The notes below the pieces were generated by a model. It was not told the DNA's origin, made no database searches, and saw only the letters and a program-made list of their open reading frames with translations. From Microbacterium dextranolyticum (lineage in GTDB: Bacteria; Actinomycetota; Actinomycetes; Actinomycetales; Microbacteriaceae): a stretch of 64,000 nt of DNA. A program made the translations under genes and the position numbers. Positions 7,844-15,799 of this stretch are shown here, piece after piece; the first letter of the stretch is position 1; each line of letters starts with the position of its first letter. Location: positions 1,178,001 to 1,242,000 of the forward strand of contig NZ_JAFBBR010000001.1 of the NCBI RefSeq assembly GCF_016907295.1. The letters run 5' to 3'.

Positions 7844-9043
7844 ATGAGCCTGTCGATCCTCGCCCTCGTCGGGGCGGTCGCCCTCCTCGGGCCGGCGTTG
7901 GCCGCCGTGACGAGATGGCGTGTGCCGATCGTCGTCGGCGAACTGGTCGCAGGAGTGCTGATCGGCTCGTCGGGGTTGCGGCTCGTCGACGCGACCGACC
8001 CCACCTTCGCCTTCCTGGCGACGCTCGGGTTCGGGCTCACGATGTTCGTCGCGGGAACCCACGTGCCGCTGCGCGACAGTCGGCTGCGCCCGGCCCTCGG
8101 GCGCGGCGCGCTGCAAGCGGTCGCCGTCGGCATCGTCGCGGCGTTCGCCGGTGGGGGCCTCGCCACCCTGTTCGGCACGGGGCACGGCGCGGTCTACGCG
8201 GTCGTGATGGCCTCGTCGTCGGCGGCCCTCGTCCTGCCGGCCGTGCAGCAGCTGCGGCTGGGCGGGGCGCAACTGCTGACCACGATCGCGCAGGTTGCGA
8301 TCGCCGACACCGCATGCATCGTGGCGCTGCCTCTCGCGATGGATCCGCAGCACGCCGTCGGATCCGCCCTGGGTGCGCTGGGCATCGCGGCGGTCGCGAC
8401 AGCGCTCGCGTTCGCGCTGCGGTGGATGCAGCGGCGCGAGCGCGCATCGCGGGTGCGCACGATCAGCAAGACGCACCGGCTCGCGCTCGAGCTGCGCCTC
8501 AGTCTCATCCTCGTCTGCGCGCTGGGCGCGCTCGCCCAGGTGTCGCACGTGTCGGTGCTGCTGGCCGGCTTCGCCGCTGGGCTCGCCGTCGCGAGCGTCG
8601 GCGAGCCGCGCCGGCTCGCGCGACAGCTGTTCGCCGTGACCGAGGGCTTTCTCTCGCCGCTGTACTTCGTCTGGCTCGGGGCCTCGCTGTCGCTGTCGAG
8701 TCTGCGCGACGACCCGGCGTACCTGGGGCTCGGCCTGCTTCTCGGGGTCGGTGCCCTTCTCGCTCACCTGATCGGCGTCGTGTTGCGCCAGCGCTCCCTC
8801 TGGTCGGTCATCGCCGCCGCACAGCTCGGGGTGCCGATCGCCGCGGCCACCGTCGGCGCCGAGACCGGACTGCTGTCGCCGGGGGAGCAGGCGGCCCTGG
8901 TGCTGGGGGCGCTCCTGACGATCGGCGCCCTCGCGGCATCCGCCGCCCTCGCGTCGCGTCGCGCGGACTTCCGGGATCCCGACCCCGTGGGCCCGGCGCG
9001 GCCGGTCGGCGATGCGCCCGGCCCTACCTCGCCATCGCGCTGA
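7844..9043 (+). CDS. Monovalent cation:proton antiporter, CPA2 type
   Basis: The 399-residue protein has about 11-12 hydrophobic segments across its whole length and matches the Na+/H+ exchanger (CPA2, KefB-like) membrane domain. It lacks the C-terminal RCK/TrkA domain of full KefB proteins. Recognisable blocks are RVPIVVGELVAGVLIG near residue 25 and the discontinuous-helix region ADTACIVALP. It would exchange K+ or Na+ for protons at the cytoplasmic membrane. The start follows the preceding gene by 4 bp with a weak GGA before it, suggesting coupling. The 3' end overlaps the convergent gene at 9024 by 20 bp. Confidence 0.82.
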   Translation: MSLSILALVGAVALLGPALAAVTRWRVPIVVGELVAGVLIGSSGLRLVDATDPTFAFLATLGFGLTMFVAGTHVPLRDSRLRPALGRGALQAVAVGIVAAFAGGGLATLFGTGHGAVYAVVMASSSAALVLPAVQQLRLGGAQLLTTIAQVAIADTACIVALPLAMDPQHAVGSALGALGIAAVATALAFALRWMQRRERASRVRTISKTHRLALELRLSLILVCALGALAQVSHVSVLLAGFAAGLAVASVGEPRRLARQLFAVTEGFLSPLYFVWLGASLSLSSLRDDPAYLGLGLLLGVGALLAHLIGVVLRQRSLWSVIAAAQLGVPIAAATVGAETGLLSPGEQAALVLGALLTIGALAASAALASRRADFRDPDPVGPARPVGDAPGPTSPSR

Positions 9044-9428
9044 CCGCGCCCGCGACGTAGGGGATCAGCCACAGCGCCCACACCACGATGCTGAAGCGGT
9101 GGAACGCGCGCTTCTCCGTCTCGCGGCCGCGCACCAGCACCACGACCGCCCAGACCAGGTGCACCGCCATGAGGACGATCGCCGCGGTTCCGGTCCAGGT
9201 CATGAGCGTCCCGGCGGCGTTCTCGGCGATCCCGTCGGCGCGTCGATCGGCCGCGATCCGCGTCATGAGGATCGTTCCGCCGGTGTCGCATGCGAGACCG
9301 AGCGCGAACATGCCGGCGTGCCACCAGCGCAGGGTGCGTTGGATGCGTTCGGCCCAGACGCCGACGCTGTAGAAGACGCTGTAGAAGACGAGTGCTGCGG
9401 TGATGATCGCGATCGCGAGGGGGAGCAT
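9024..9428 (-). CDS. Small membrane protein of the HsmA family
   Basis: The 134-residue product has four predicted membrane helices (about residues 2-22, 38-58, 73-98 and 106-128). It matches the small HsmA-type family known from Gram-positive bacteria, where a relative is linked to stress tolerance. The ATG at 9428 lacks a clear ribosome binding site. An in-frame ATG 30 nt upstream at 9458 falls inside an inverted repeat, so the true start is uncertain. It is transcribed towards the antiporter gene and overlaps its end. Confidence 0.65.
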   Translation of the reverse strand: MLPLAIAIITAALVFYSVFYSVGVWAERIQRTLRWWHAGMFALGLACDTGGTILMTRIAADRRADGIAENAAGTLMTWTGTAAIVLMAVHLVWAVVVLVRGRETEKRAFHRFSIVVWALWLIPYVAGAVSAMAR

Positions 9429-9449
9429 GTCGTCACTGTACGCCGAAAG

Positions 9450-9466
9450 CTTCAGCATTACTGAAG
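9450..9466. promoter_or_regulatory. Inverted repeat at the start of the HsmA-family gene
   Basis: CTTCAG-N5-CTGAAG is a perfect 6-bp inverted repeat placed 22 bp upstream of the minus-strand start, the usual place for a repressor operator. The central five bases are AT-rich. Confidence 0.4.
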
Positions 9467-9524
9467 GGTGCCCGAACCGGATGCCCGCGCTCGCGGGGTG
9501 TGCCGACGGCTGCCGTCCCGCACG

Positions 9525-9594
9525 CACCGAGACCGCGTTCTCGCGTCGAGACCGTGACTCGGAACGGCGGTCTCGACGCGTGGGGTGGGTCTCG
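9525..9594. repeat. Intergenic palindromic repeat, family 1, copy B
   Basis: The core is CGCGTCGAGACC facing GGTCTCGACGCG, with outer arms GAGACCG and GGGTCTCGG. It matches copy A at 7271-7346 in sequence, order of arms and spacing. It lies in the 377-bp gap between the HsmA-family gene and adhE. Confidence 0.7.
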
Positions 9595-9603
9595 GCATCC
9601 GTC

Positions 9604-9634
9604 GGCGGCGCGGCGCGGCGGCGCGGCGGCGCGG
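9604..9634. repeat. Low-complexity GGC/GCG tract
   Basis: A run of GGCGGC and GCGCGG units about 31 bp long with only G and C. It sits between the palindromic repeat and the adhE promoter. The remaining bases of this gap (about 9635-9690) show nothing I can interpret. Confidence 0.6.
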
Positions 9635-9694
9635 TGCGGGGATGCCTGCGCTCGGGTGGATTCGGGGAGGTGGGCCCCGAATCGAGAGTGCCGC

Positions 9695-9723
9695 TTGTGT
9701 GGTCAGACCACAGGTGGCATACT
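9695..9723 (+). promoter_or_regulatory. adhE promoter with GntR/FadR-type operator in its spacer
   Basis: A -35 box TTGTGT (9695-9700) and a -10 box CATACT (9718-9723) are 17 bp apart. The palindrome TGTGGTC-A-GACCACA (9698-9712) fills the spacer. Its centre TGGTCNGACCA matches the half-sites of FCD-type GntR regulators such as FadR, PdhR and LldR. Bound repressor would block RNA polymerase. Confidence 0.65.
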
Positions 9724-9805
9724 GGTCTCAGACAGGCCCGAGAGCCCCTCGGACCCGGAAAGCGATGACGCGGACGACGTGTCCGCGCCGGGTAGGAGAC
9801 CCATC

Positions 9806-12538
9806 ATGTCCACCTCGATCGATGCTCAGGTCGATGTCCTCGTCGATGGCGCGCTCGCCGCTCTCGCGGAGTACGCGTCCTTCACTCAGGAGCAGGTCGA
9901 CCACATCGTGCGAAAAGCCAGTGTGGCCGCGCTTCACTATCACGGAGAGCTCGCCGTCATGGCGGTCGAAGAGACCGGCCGCGGCCTGTTCGAAGACAAG
10001 GCCGTGAAGAACATGTTCGCGTGCGAGCACGTGACGAACTCGATCATCAACCAGAAGACGGTCGGGGTCATCTCGCACGACGAGATCACCGGCATCACCG
10101 AGATCGCCGACCCGGTCGGCGTCATCTGCGGTCTGACGCCCGTGACGAACCCGACGTCCACGGCGATCTTCAAGTCGCTCATCGCCCTGAAGACCCGCAA
10201 CCCCATCGTGTTCGGCTTCCACCCGGCTGCGCAGAAGTGCTCCGTCGCCGCCGCCAAGATCGTCCGTGACGCGGCCATCGCCGCCGGCGCCCCCGAGAAC
10301 TGCATCCAGTGGATCGAGGAGCCGTCGATGGAGGCATCCGGCGCCCTCATGAACCACCCGGGCGTCGCGCTCATCCTCGCCACGGGTGGCAACGCCATGG
10401 TCCGCGCCGCGTACTCCTGCGGCAAGCCCGCCCTCGGCGTCGGCGCCGGTAACGTGCCCGCCTTCATCGAGCGCACGGCGAAGGTCGGACGCGCGGTCAA
10501 CGACATCGTGCTGTCGAAGTCCTTCGACATGGGCATGGTGTGTGCGAGCGAGCAGGCCGTCATCCTCGACGAGCCGATCGCCGCCGAAGCACTCGCCGAG
10601 TTCGCCCGCCTGCACGCCTACCTGGCGACCGCCGACGAGAAGCGGATGCTCGAGGAGTTCATCTTCGGCGTCGCGGCGAACAGTGAGAACTGCGCCGGCG
10701 CGAAGCTGAACCCCACCGTCGTCGGTCAGTCCCCGCAGTGGATCGCCGAGCACGCCGGCTTCACCGTGCCGGAGGACACCTCGATCATCCTCGCCGAGGT
10801 CTCCGGTGTCGGCCCGCACGAGCCGCTGACGCGCGAGAAGCTCGCCCCGGTGCTCGCCGTGCTCCGCGCCAAGACTCCGGCCGAGGGTATCGACCTGGCG
10901 CGCCAGATGGTCGACTTCGACGGTCTCGGCCACTCGGGGGCGATCCACTCCAACGACCAGGAGGTCATCGCCGAGTTCGGCAAGGTCGTCAAGGCCGTCC
11001 GCATCATCGAGAACAGCCCGTCGGCTCTCGGCGGCATCGGCGACATCTACAACGCCTTCATGCCGAGCCTGACCCTCGGCTGCGGCTCCTACGGACACAA
11101 CTCCGTCTCCAACAACGTCTCGGCGGTGAACCTCGTGAACATCAAGCGCATCGGTCGGCGCAACAACAACATGCAGTGGTTCAAGGTGCCCGCCAAGACC
11201 TACTTCGAGCCGAACGCGGTCCGCTACCTCACCGACATGCGGGGCGTCGAGCGGGTCTCGATCGTCACCGACGAGACGATGACGAAGCTCGGCTACGTCG
11301 ACAAGATCATGGACGTGCTGAACCGCCGCGAGAACCGCGTCCAGGTGCAGCTGATCAACACGGTCAAGCCCGAGCCGAAGGTCTCCGAGGTGCGTGCCGG
11401 CGCCGAGCTGATGCGCCAGTTCCAGCCCGACACGATCGTCGCCCTCGGCGGCGGTTCGCCGATGGATGCCGCCAAGGTCATGTGGCTGCTCTACGAGCAC
11501 CCCGACATCGAGTTCTCCGACCTCGGTGAGAAGTTCTTCGACGTGCGCAAGCGTGCGTTCAAGTTCCCCGAGCTCGGCAAGATGGCCAAGCTCGTCTGCA
11601 TCCCGACCACCTCGGGCACCGGCAGCGAGATGACCCCGTTCGCCGTCATCACCGACGACGAGAGCGGCATGAAGTACCCGCTCGCCGACTACGCGCTGAC
11701 CCCGTCGGTCGCGATCATCGACCCCGTGCTGACCAAGATGCTGCCCGGGTTCCTGGTCGCCGACGCCGGCTTCGATGCCCTGACCCACGCCACCGAGGCG
11801 TTCGTCTCCGTCTACGCCAACGACTACACCGACGGCCTGTGCCTGCACGCGATCAAGCTCATCTTCGAGAACATCGAGCGCAGCACCACGGCGCAGCCGA
11901 ACTCGACCGACGCCGACGACATCAAGGCGCGCGAGAAGATGCACAACGCGGCATCCATCTCGGGCATGGCCTTCGGCAACGCATTCCTCGGGATCGTGCA
12001 CGCGATGGCCCACGTCACGGGTGCGACGTACCACCTGGTGCACGGCCGGACGAATGCCGTCTACCTGCCCCACGTGATCCGCTACAACGGCACCGTGCCG
12101 ACGAAGCTCACCAGCTGGCCGAAGTACGAGCGCTACGTCGCTCCCGAGCGCTTCCAGGAGATCGCGAAGCACCTCGGCCTTCCGGCCTCCACGCCGGAAG
12201 AGGGCGTCGAGAGCTACGCTCGGGCCGTCGAGGAGCTGCGCGACCGGGTGGGCATCGAGCGCTCGTTCCAGCAGCAGGGCGTCGACGAGACCACCTTCAT
12301 CGCGGGTCTGCACGACCTCGCCCTGGCCGCCTACCGCGACCAGTGCGCACCGGCGAACCCCCGCATGCCGATGATCGAGGACATGAAGACCCTCATGGAG
12401 GCCGCGTACTACGGCACCTCCTTCGCCGAGGTCCGCGCCGCCCGCAAGGTCGCGCAGGTCGAGAGCGACGCCGTCACCGGCACGGTGCCGACGGTCAAGG
12501 CTGCGAAGGGCGCGCGCCGCACGAAGACGACAGCCTGA
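9806..12538 (+). CDS. adhE: Bifunctional acetaldehyde-CoA/alcohol dehydrogenase AdhE
   Basis: The 910-residue enzyme reduces acetyl-CoA to acetaldehyde and then to ethanol with two NADH, or runs in reverse. The N-terminal half is a CoA-acylating aldehyde dehydrogenase with the catalytic Cys at residue 246 in FDMGMVCASEQ, the same position as in Escherichia coli. The C-terminal half is an iron-dependent alcohol dehydrogenase with the NAD motif ALGGGSPMDAAKV and the metal-ligand region DAGFDALTHATEA through HAMAHVTGATYHLVHG. The start ATG has AGGAG 9 nt upstream. It is a single-gene unit with a strong, operator-controlled promoter and two stem-loops behind it. The enzyme is typical of anaerobes and facultative fermenters, which makes it noteworthy here. 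Confidence 0.97.
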   Translation: MSTSIDAQVDVLVDGALAALAEYASFTQEQVDHIVRKASVAALHYHGELAVMAVEETGRGLFEDKAVKNMFACEHVTNSIINQKTVGVISHDEITGITEIADPVGVICGLTPVTNPTSTAIFKSLIALKTRNPIVFGFHPAAQKCSVAAAKIVRDAAIAAGAPENCIQWIEEPSMEASGALMNHPGVALILATGGNAMVRAAYSCGKPALGVGAGNVPAFIERTAKVGRAVNDIVLSKSFDMGMVCASEQAVILDEPIAAEALAEFARLHAYLATADEKRMLEEFIFGVAANSENCAGAKLNPTVVGQSPQWIAEHAGFTVPEDTSIILAEVSGVGPHEPLTREKLAPVLAVLRAKTPAEGIDLARQMVDFDGLGHSGAIHSNDQEVIAEFGKVVKAVRIIENSPSALGGIGDIYNAFMPSLTLGCGSYGHNSVSNNVSAVNLVNIKRIGRRNNNMQWFKVPAKTYFEPNAVRYLTDMRGVERVSIVTDETMTKLGYVDKIMDVLNRRENRVQVQLINTVKPEPKVSEVRAGAELMRQFQPDTIVALGGGSPMDAAKVMWLLYEHPDIEFSDLGEKFFDVRKRAFKFPELGKMAKLVCIPTTSGTGSEMTPFAVITDDESGMKYPLADYALTPSVAIIDPVLTKMLPGFLVADAGFDALTHATEAFVSVYANDYTDGLCLHAIKLIFENIERSTTAQPNSTDADDIKAREKMHNAASISGMAFGNAFLGIVHAMAHVTGATYHLVHGRTNAVYLPHVIRYNGTVPTKLTSWPKYERYVAPERFQEIAKHLGLPASTPEEGVESYARAVEELRDRVGIERSFQQQGVDETTFIAGLHDLALAAYRDQCAPANPRMPMIEDMKTLMEAAYYGTSFAEVRAARKVAQVESDAVTGTVPTVKAAKGARRTKTTA

Positions 12539-12547
12539 CGCATGGCG

Positions 12548-12567
12548 CGGTCCCGTTCGCGGGACCG
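12548..12567 (+). terminator. First stem-loop after adhE
   Basis: CGGTCCCG-TTCG-CGGGACCG is a perfect 8-bp stem capped by a stable TTCG tetraloop, 10 bp after the adhE stop. Confidence 0.6.
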
Positions 12568-12588
12568 AACGTCGAGTCACATCGACGA

Positions 12589-12618
12589 GGGGGCCGGGGG
12601 AGCATACCCGGCCCCCTT
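12589..12618 (+). terminator. Second stem-loop after adhE
   Basis: GGGGGCCGGG pairs perfectly with CCCGGCCCCC around an 8-nt loop and is followed by TT. Together with the preceding hairpin it should insulate adhE from the L,D-transpeptidase gene. Confidence 0.65.
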
Positions 12619-12671
12619 CGCCGTGCGCGTGACGAGTTGCCCGCGGGCTCTGCACCCCCGACGATGAGAGG

Positions 12672-13616
12672 GTGCATGCTCGTTCCCGACCCACGGCGCC
12701 CGCCCCCACTCCGGGGGCGTGGGCGCCGTGGGTCGTCACCGCGCTCGCCCTCGCCGGGATCGCGGTGCTCGGCGTCGGTGTCGCTCTTGTCCCGGTGCCC
12801 GATCGCACGGCACCGATCCCGGCGATGCCGCTCGTCGTCGACGAGTCCGTGGCGGATGCCTCGGAGAGTCCCTCGTTCGCCTCGCGGCAGATGCGCGAGT
12901 CGGGCGCCGCGGCGAACACCGCCGTCTACGACGTGAGCGCGCTGGCGCAGATCGATGTGTGGAGCGTCGACCCCGCTCTCCCGGTCGACGATGACCCGTT
13001 CGGCGCGATGACGGGGGAGCTCGCCCGCCCGCTCTCGACGGCCCCCGTGTTCGCCGATCCCGCCGGCGCACCCATCGGGTACCTGCCGCGCGACGCGGCG
13101 TACGGCGGCACGACCGTGCCGGTGGTGGTCCACGACACGCACTGGGTCAAGGTCTTGCTCGCCGGCCGGCAGGGGACTCCTCCCGAGGGGAACCCCGCGC
13201 AGAGCACCGGCTGGCTGCGCGTGGCCGATGTCGAGCTGACGCGCGCTGCCTCGTACGTCGAGGTCCATCTCGCGGCGCACACGATCGACATCGTGAGCCG
13301 GAGCGGCCGCGAGCGGGTCGCGAACGACTTCGCGTGGGGCAAGCCGTCGACGCCGACGCCGGTCGGGCGCACGTTCGTCATGCTGACGCGTGTGGTCCCC
13401 GACTTCGCCTACACCGACGGGCATCCACTCGTCTATCTCGGCGTGCAGTCGCCCACCCTGCCCGGGTTCGATGGCGGCACGGTCGCCGTCACCGCGTTCC
13501 ACTACTATCGCGAGCGCTCGGGCCCGAACTCCTTCGGCTGCATCTACCTCGACGGGGCGGCCACCGACCGGCTCGCGGCCCTGCCCGAGGGCAGCCCCGT
13601 GATCATCCACCCCTGA
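12672..13616 (+). CDS. Membrane-anchored L,D-transpeptidase (YkuD fold)
   Basis: The 314-residue protein has one membrane segment at about residues 19-42, so the rest lies outside the cell. A linker and SH3-like region (about 100-200) precede the C-terminal L,D-transpeptidase domain (about 205-314). Such enzymes make 3-3 cross-links in peptidoglycan or attach proteins to it. The active-site region reads FHYYRERSGPNSFGC, with His 277 and Cys 290. The motif is SFGCIYL instead of the more usual SHGC followed by I/V-R, so the second conserved His and the Arg are changed. The start is GTG with GAGAGG close by. Substrate and activity are inferred. Confidence 0.8.
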   Translation: MHARSRPTAPAPTPGAWAPWVVTALALAGIAVLGVGVALVPVPDRTAPIPAMPLVVDESVADASESPSFASRQMRESGAAANTAVYDVSALAQIDVWSVDPALPVDDDPFGAMTGELARPLSTAPVFADPAGAPIGYLPRDAAYGGTTVPVVVHDTHWVKVLLAGRQGTPPEGNPAQSTGWLRVADVELTRAASYVEVHLAAHTIDIVSRSGRERVANDFAWGKPSTPTPVGRTFVMLTRVVPDFAYTDGHPLVYLGVQSPTLPGFDGGTVAVTAFHYYRERSGPNSFGCIYLDGAATDRLAALPEGSPVIIHP

Positions 13617-13649
13617 GGATCGTTTCGACGCGCCCCCGCGCCCGCCGCC

Positions 13650-13655
13650 TACCAT
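13650..13655 (+). promoter_or_regulatory. -10 box of a probable leaderless mRNA (DUF1905 gene)
   Basis: TACCAT ends 6 nt before the GTG at 13662, and no ribosome binding site is present. Confidence 0.5.
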
Positions 13656-13661
13656 GGCCCC

Positions 13662-13958
13662 GTGCGAATGGCGTTCGAGGGGCCGATCTTCCGATGGACG
13701 GCACGTGAGCAGGAGTGGTACTTCGTCGCGCTGCCCGAGGAGCTGAGCGCGGACATCCGCGAGATCCCGCGACCTCCGCGCGGCTTCGGTTCCGTGCGCG
13801 TCGAGGTGCGGATCGGATCGTCGCGATGGCGCACCTCGATCTTTCCGGATGCCTCCCGCGGCGCGTACGTGCTGCCGCTCAAGCGCGCTGTGCGTGAGGC
13901 CGAGGGGATCGGCGGCGAGGGGACCGTCTCGGTCCGGCTCGAGGTGCTCGATGGGTGA
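13662..13958 (+). CDS. DUF1905 family protein
   Basis: The 98-residue product matches the small DUF1905 family, a beta-rich domain of unknown function often found alone or joined to a YdeI-like domain. The family blocks FEGPIFRW, WYFVALPEE and GFGSVRVEVRIG are visible in order, and the domain fills the whole protein. Translation may begin at GTG 13662, which fits the -10 box, or at ATG 13668. The stop overlaps the next start by 8 bp, coupling it to the prepilin peptidase gene, though no functional link is known. Confidence 0.8.
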   Translation: MRMAFEGPIFRWTAREQEWYFVALPEELSADIREIPRPPRGFGSVRVEVRIGSSRWRTSIFPDASRGAYVLPLKRAVREAEGIGGEGTVSVRLEVLDG

Positions 13959-14646
13959 GTCGCCGTCGATTCTCTGGATCGCCGTGGCCGCACTCGGTGG
14001 CGCATCGGTGGGAGGGGCCGCCGGGCACGCCGTGCACGCCGCCATCCGGGGCGTCGGGATCCTCGCGCGGCGACCCGTGGCGGGGGCGGCGACCGCGCTC
14101 GTGTGCGCTGCGGCGTCCGCGCTGTGCACCGCGACCGACGCCTACGGCACGGCGTCGCCGGTCTCTCGTCCCCTCGCCTTCGCGCTCGTGCTCGCCGCGT
14201 CGCTGTATCTCGCCGCCCTCACGGTGGCGCTCACCGTGATCGACGTGCGGATCCATCGTCTGCCGAACGCGATCGTCCTGCCCGCCTACCCGGTGCTCGC
14301 CCTCGCGTTCGCCGCCGCCTGCCTCGCCGGGGCGCCGTGGGGCGGGCTCGTGCGCGCAGCGCTCGCCGGAGCGGTGCTGTTCGCCTTCTTCGCGGCGCTC
14401 CGTCTGGTGCGGCCGGGCGCCATGGGCGGCGGCGACGTCAAGCTCGCCGGTGTCGTCGGTGCGGCTCTCGGCTGGATCGGCTGGACGGCGGTCGTGGTCG
14501 GCACGCTCGCGGCCTTCGTCGCCGGCGGCCTCGTCGGTGCCGTTCTCATCGGCACCCGCCGCGCGACCGGTGCGACGGCGATTCCGTTCGGCCCGTTCCT
14601 GCTGTTCGGCCTGTGGGCGGGGGCCGCACTGTCGCTGATGGCGTGA
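13951..14646 (+). CDS. A24 family prepilin peptidase-like membrane protease
   Basis: The 231-residue protein has about seven membrane helices and belongs to the type IV prepilin peptidase family of aspartyl proteases. The two catalytic Asp motifs are present: VIDVRIHRLPNAIVLP near residue 95 and GGGDVKLAG (GxGD type) near residue 160. The N-terminal methylase-like domain of full PilD is absent, as in many actinobacterial TadV/CpaA-type enzymes. The start ATG overlaps the end of the DUF1905 gene. No pilin or tad genes are in the window, so its substrate must be encoded elsewhere. Confidence 0.82.
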   Translation: MGESPSILWIAVAALGGASVGGAAGHAVHAAIRGVGILARRPVAGAATALVCAAASALCTATDAYGTASPVSRPLAFALVLAASLYLAALTVALTVIDVRIHRLPNAIVLPAYPVLALAFAAACLAGAPWGGLVRAALAGAVLFAFFAALRLVRPGAMGGGDVKLAGVVGAALGWIGWTAVVVGTLAAFVAGGLVGAVLIGTRRATGATAIPFGPFLLFGLWAGAALSLMA

Positions 14647-14709
14647 TCCGGCACAGTCCGGCCGAGGCCCGGCGGTTGTCAAGTCCCAGCGCCGATCGCC
14701 GCGCGTGCC

Positions 14710-14715
14710 TATTGT
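14710..14715 (+). promoter_or_regulatory. -10 box of a probable leaderless mRNA (YihY gene)
   Basis: TATTGT ends 7 nt before the ATG at 14723; no ribosome binding site is visible. Confidence 0.5.
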
Positions 14716-14722
14716 GGGCGGC

Positions 14723-15724
14723 ATGGACATCGCGCGCATCACCGCCTGGGCCCTGTCACTGACTGCTGTCCGGGCGTTCCTGCGCTACAGCGAGCGGCGT
14801 GGCGCCATGCTCGCCGACAGCGTCACCTACCGGGCCTTGTTCAGCGTGTTCGCGGCGGTGCTGCTCGGCTTCTCGATCGCGGCGCTGTGGCTGGGCAGCG
14901 ACCCGGTGGCGTGGCAGGCGCTGATCGACGCCGTCGACCGCGCCGTACCCGGGCTCGTCGGCGAGGGCGGGCTCATCGATCCCGACAAGATCTCGGCTCC
15001 CGGTGGGCTCACGGTCGCGGGCGCCATCGCCGCGGTCGGTCTCGTGGGGGCCGCGATCGGGGCGATCGGGTCGCTCCGCACCGCGATGCGGGTCGTCTGC
15101 GACCAGGGTGCTGACGACGTCCCCTTCTGGCTCGTGATGCTGCGCAACCTCGCCCTCGCGGTCGGCGCCGGTGGCGCTCTCGCTGCCTCTGCCGCGGTGA
15201 CGGTGCTCGGCACGGCCGGCCTCGGGACGCTCGCCGGGTGGTGGGGCCTCGCGCCCGATGACCCGCTGATCACGTGGGGCAGTCGTCTGCTGGCGATCCT
15301 CGTGACCTTCGCGCTGGATGCCGTCGCGATCGCCGTGCTGTTCCGCGTGCTCTCCGGGGTGCGCGCGGGAGCGAAGGCGCTCTGGACGGGGTCCGTGCTG
15401 GGCGCGGTGGGACTCGCCGTGCTCCAGCAGCTGTCGGGTCTGTTCGTCGGCGGCGCCACCTCGAACCCTCTTCTGGCCTCGTTCGCGGCGCTGATCGCGC
15501 TGCTGCTGTGGTTCAACCTGTCGGCTCAGGTGATCCTGATCGCGACTGCCTACATCGTCACGCTGGTCCGCGAACGCGACGATCGCGTGCGCGAACGGTT
15601 CGGTGCGGCGACGTTCGCGCAGCGCCGCGTGCAGCAGGCCGAGAACGCCGTGGCCCGTGCATCCGCCGAATACGACGCCGCGCGCGCCGCGCTCGCCACG
15701 GAGCGTGAGCGCACCCGCGCGTAA
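14723..15724 (+). CDS. YihY/BrkB family inner-membrane protein
   Basis: The 333-residue product has about six membrane helices with the family block ADSVTYRALFSVFAAVLLGFS near residue 35 and LLWFNLSAQVILIATAYI near residue 260. The family was once called ribonuclease BN but is now regarded as a membrane protein or transporter of unknown role. The C-terminal 45 residues are charged and Ala-rich and probably cytoplasmic and helical. The ATG was preferred over an in-frame GTG 18 nt upstream because the -10 box lies between them. Confidence 0.8.
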   Translation: MDIARITAWALSLTAVRAFLRYSERRGAMLADSVTYRALFSVFAAVLLGFSIAALWLGSDPVAWQALIDAVDRAVPGLVGEGGLIDPDKISAPGGLTVAGAIAAVGLVGAAIGAIGSLRTAMRVVCDQGADDVPFWLVMLRNLALAVGAGGALAASAAVTVLGTAGLGTLAGWWGLAPDDPLITWGSRLLAILVTFALDAVAIAVLFRVLSGVRAGAKALWTGSVLGAVGLAVLQQLSGLFVGGATSNPLLASFAALIALLLWFNLSAQVILIATAYIVTLVRERDDRVRERFGAATFAQRRVQQAENAVARASAEYDAARAALATERERTRA

Positions 15725-15786
15725 CGAGGGCGTGAATTCTGCCGTTCTCCCGGCAGGCGTCGGTCACGGGCGCGACGCGCAGTGTG

Positions 15787-15792
15787 TAGTTT
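15787..15792 (+). promoter_or_regulatory. -10 box of a probable leaderless glgP mRNA
   Basis: TAGTTT ends 7 nt before the GTG at 15800; no ribosome binding site is present. Confidence 0.5.
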
Positions 15793-15799
15793 CGACTAC

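Noticed and set aside
9728..12919. Frame of more than 1000 codons antisense to adhE
   Set aside because: Composition is that of a reverse-complement shadow; adhE on the plus strand is complete with all catalytic residues.
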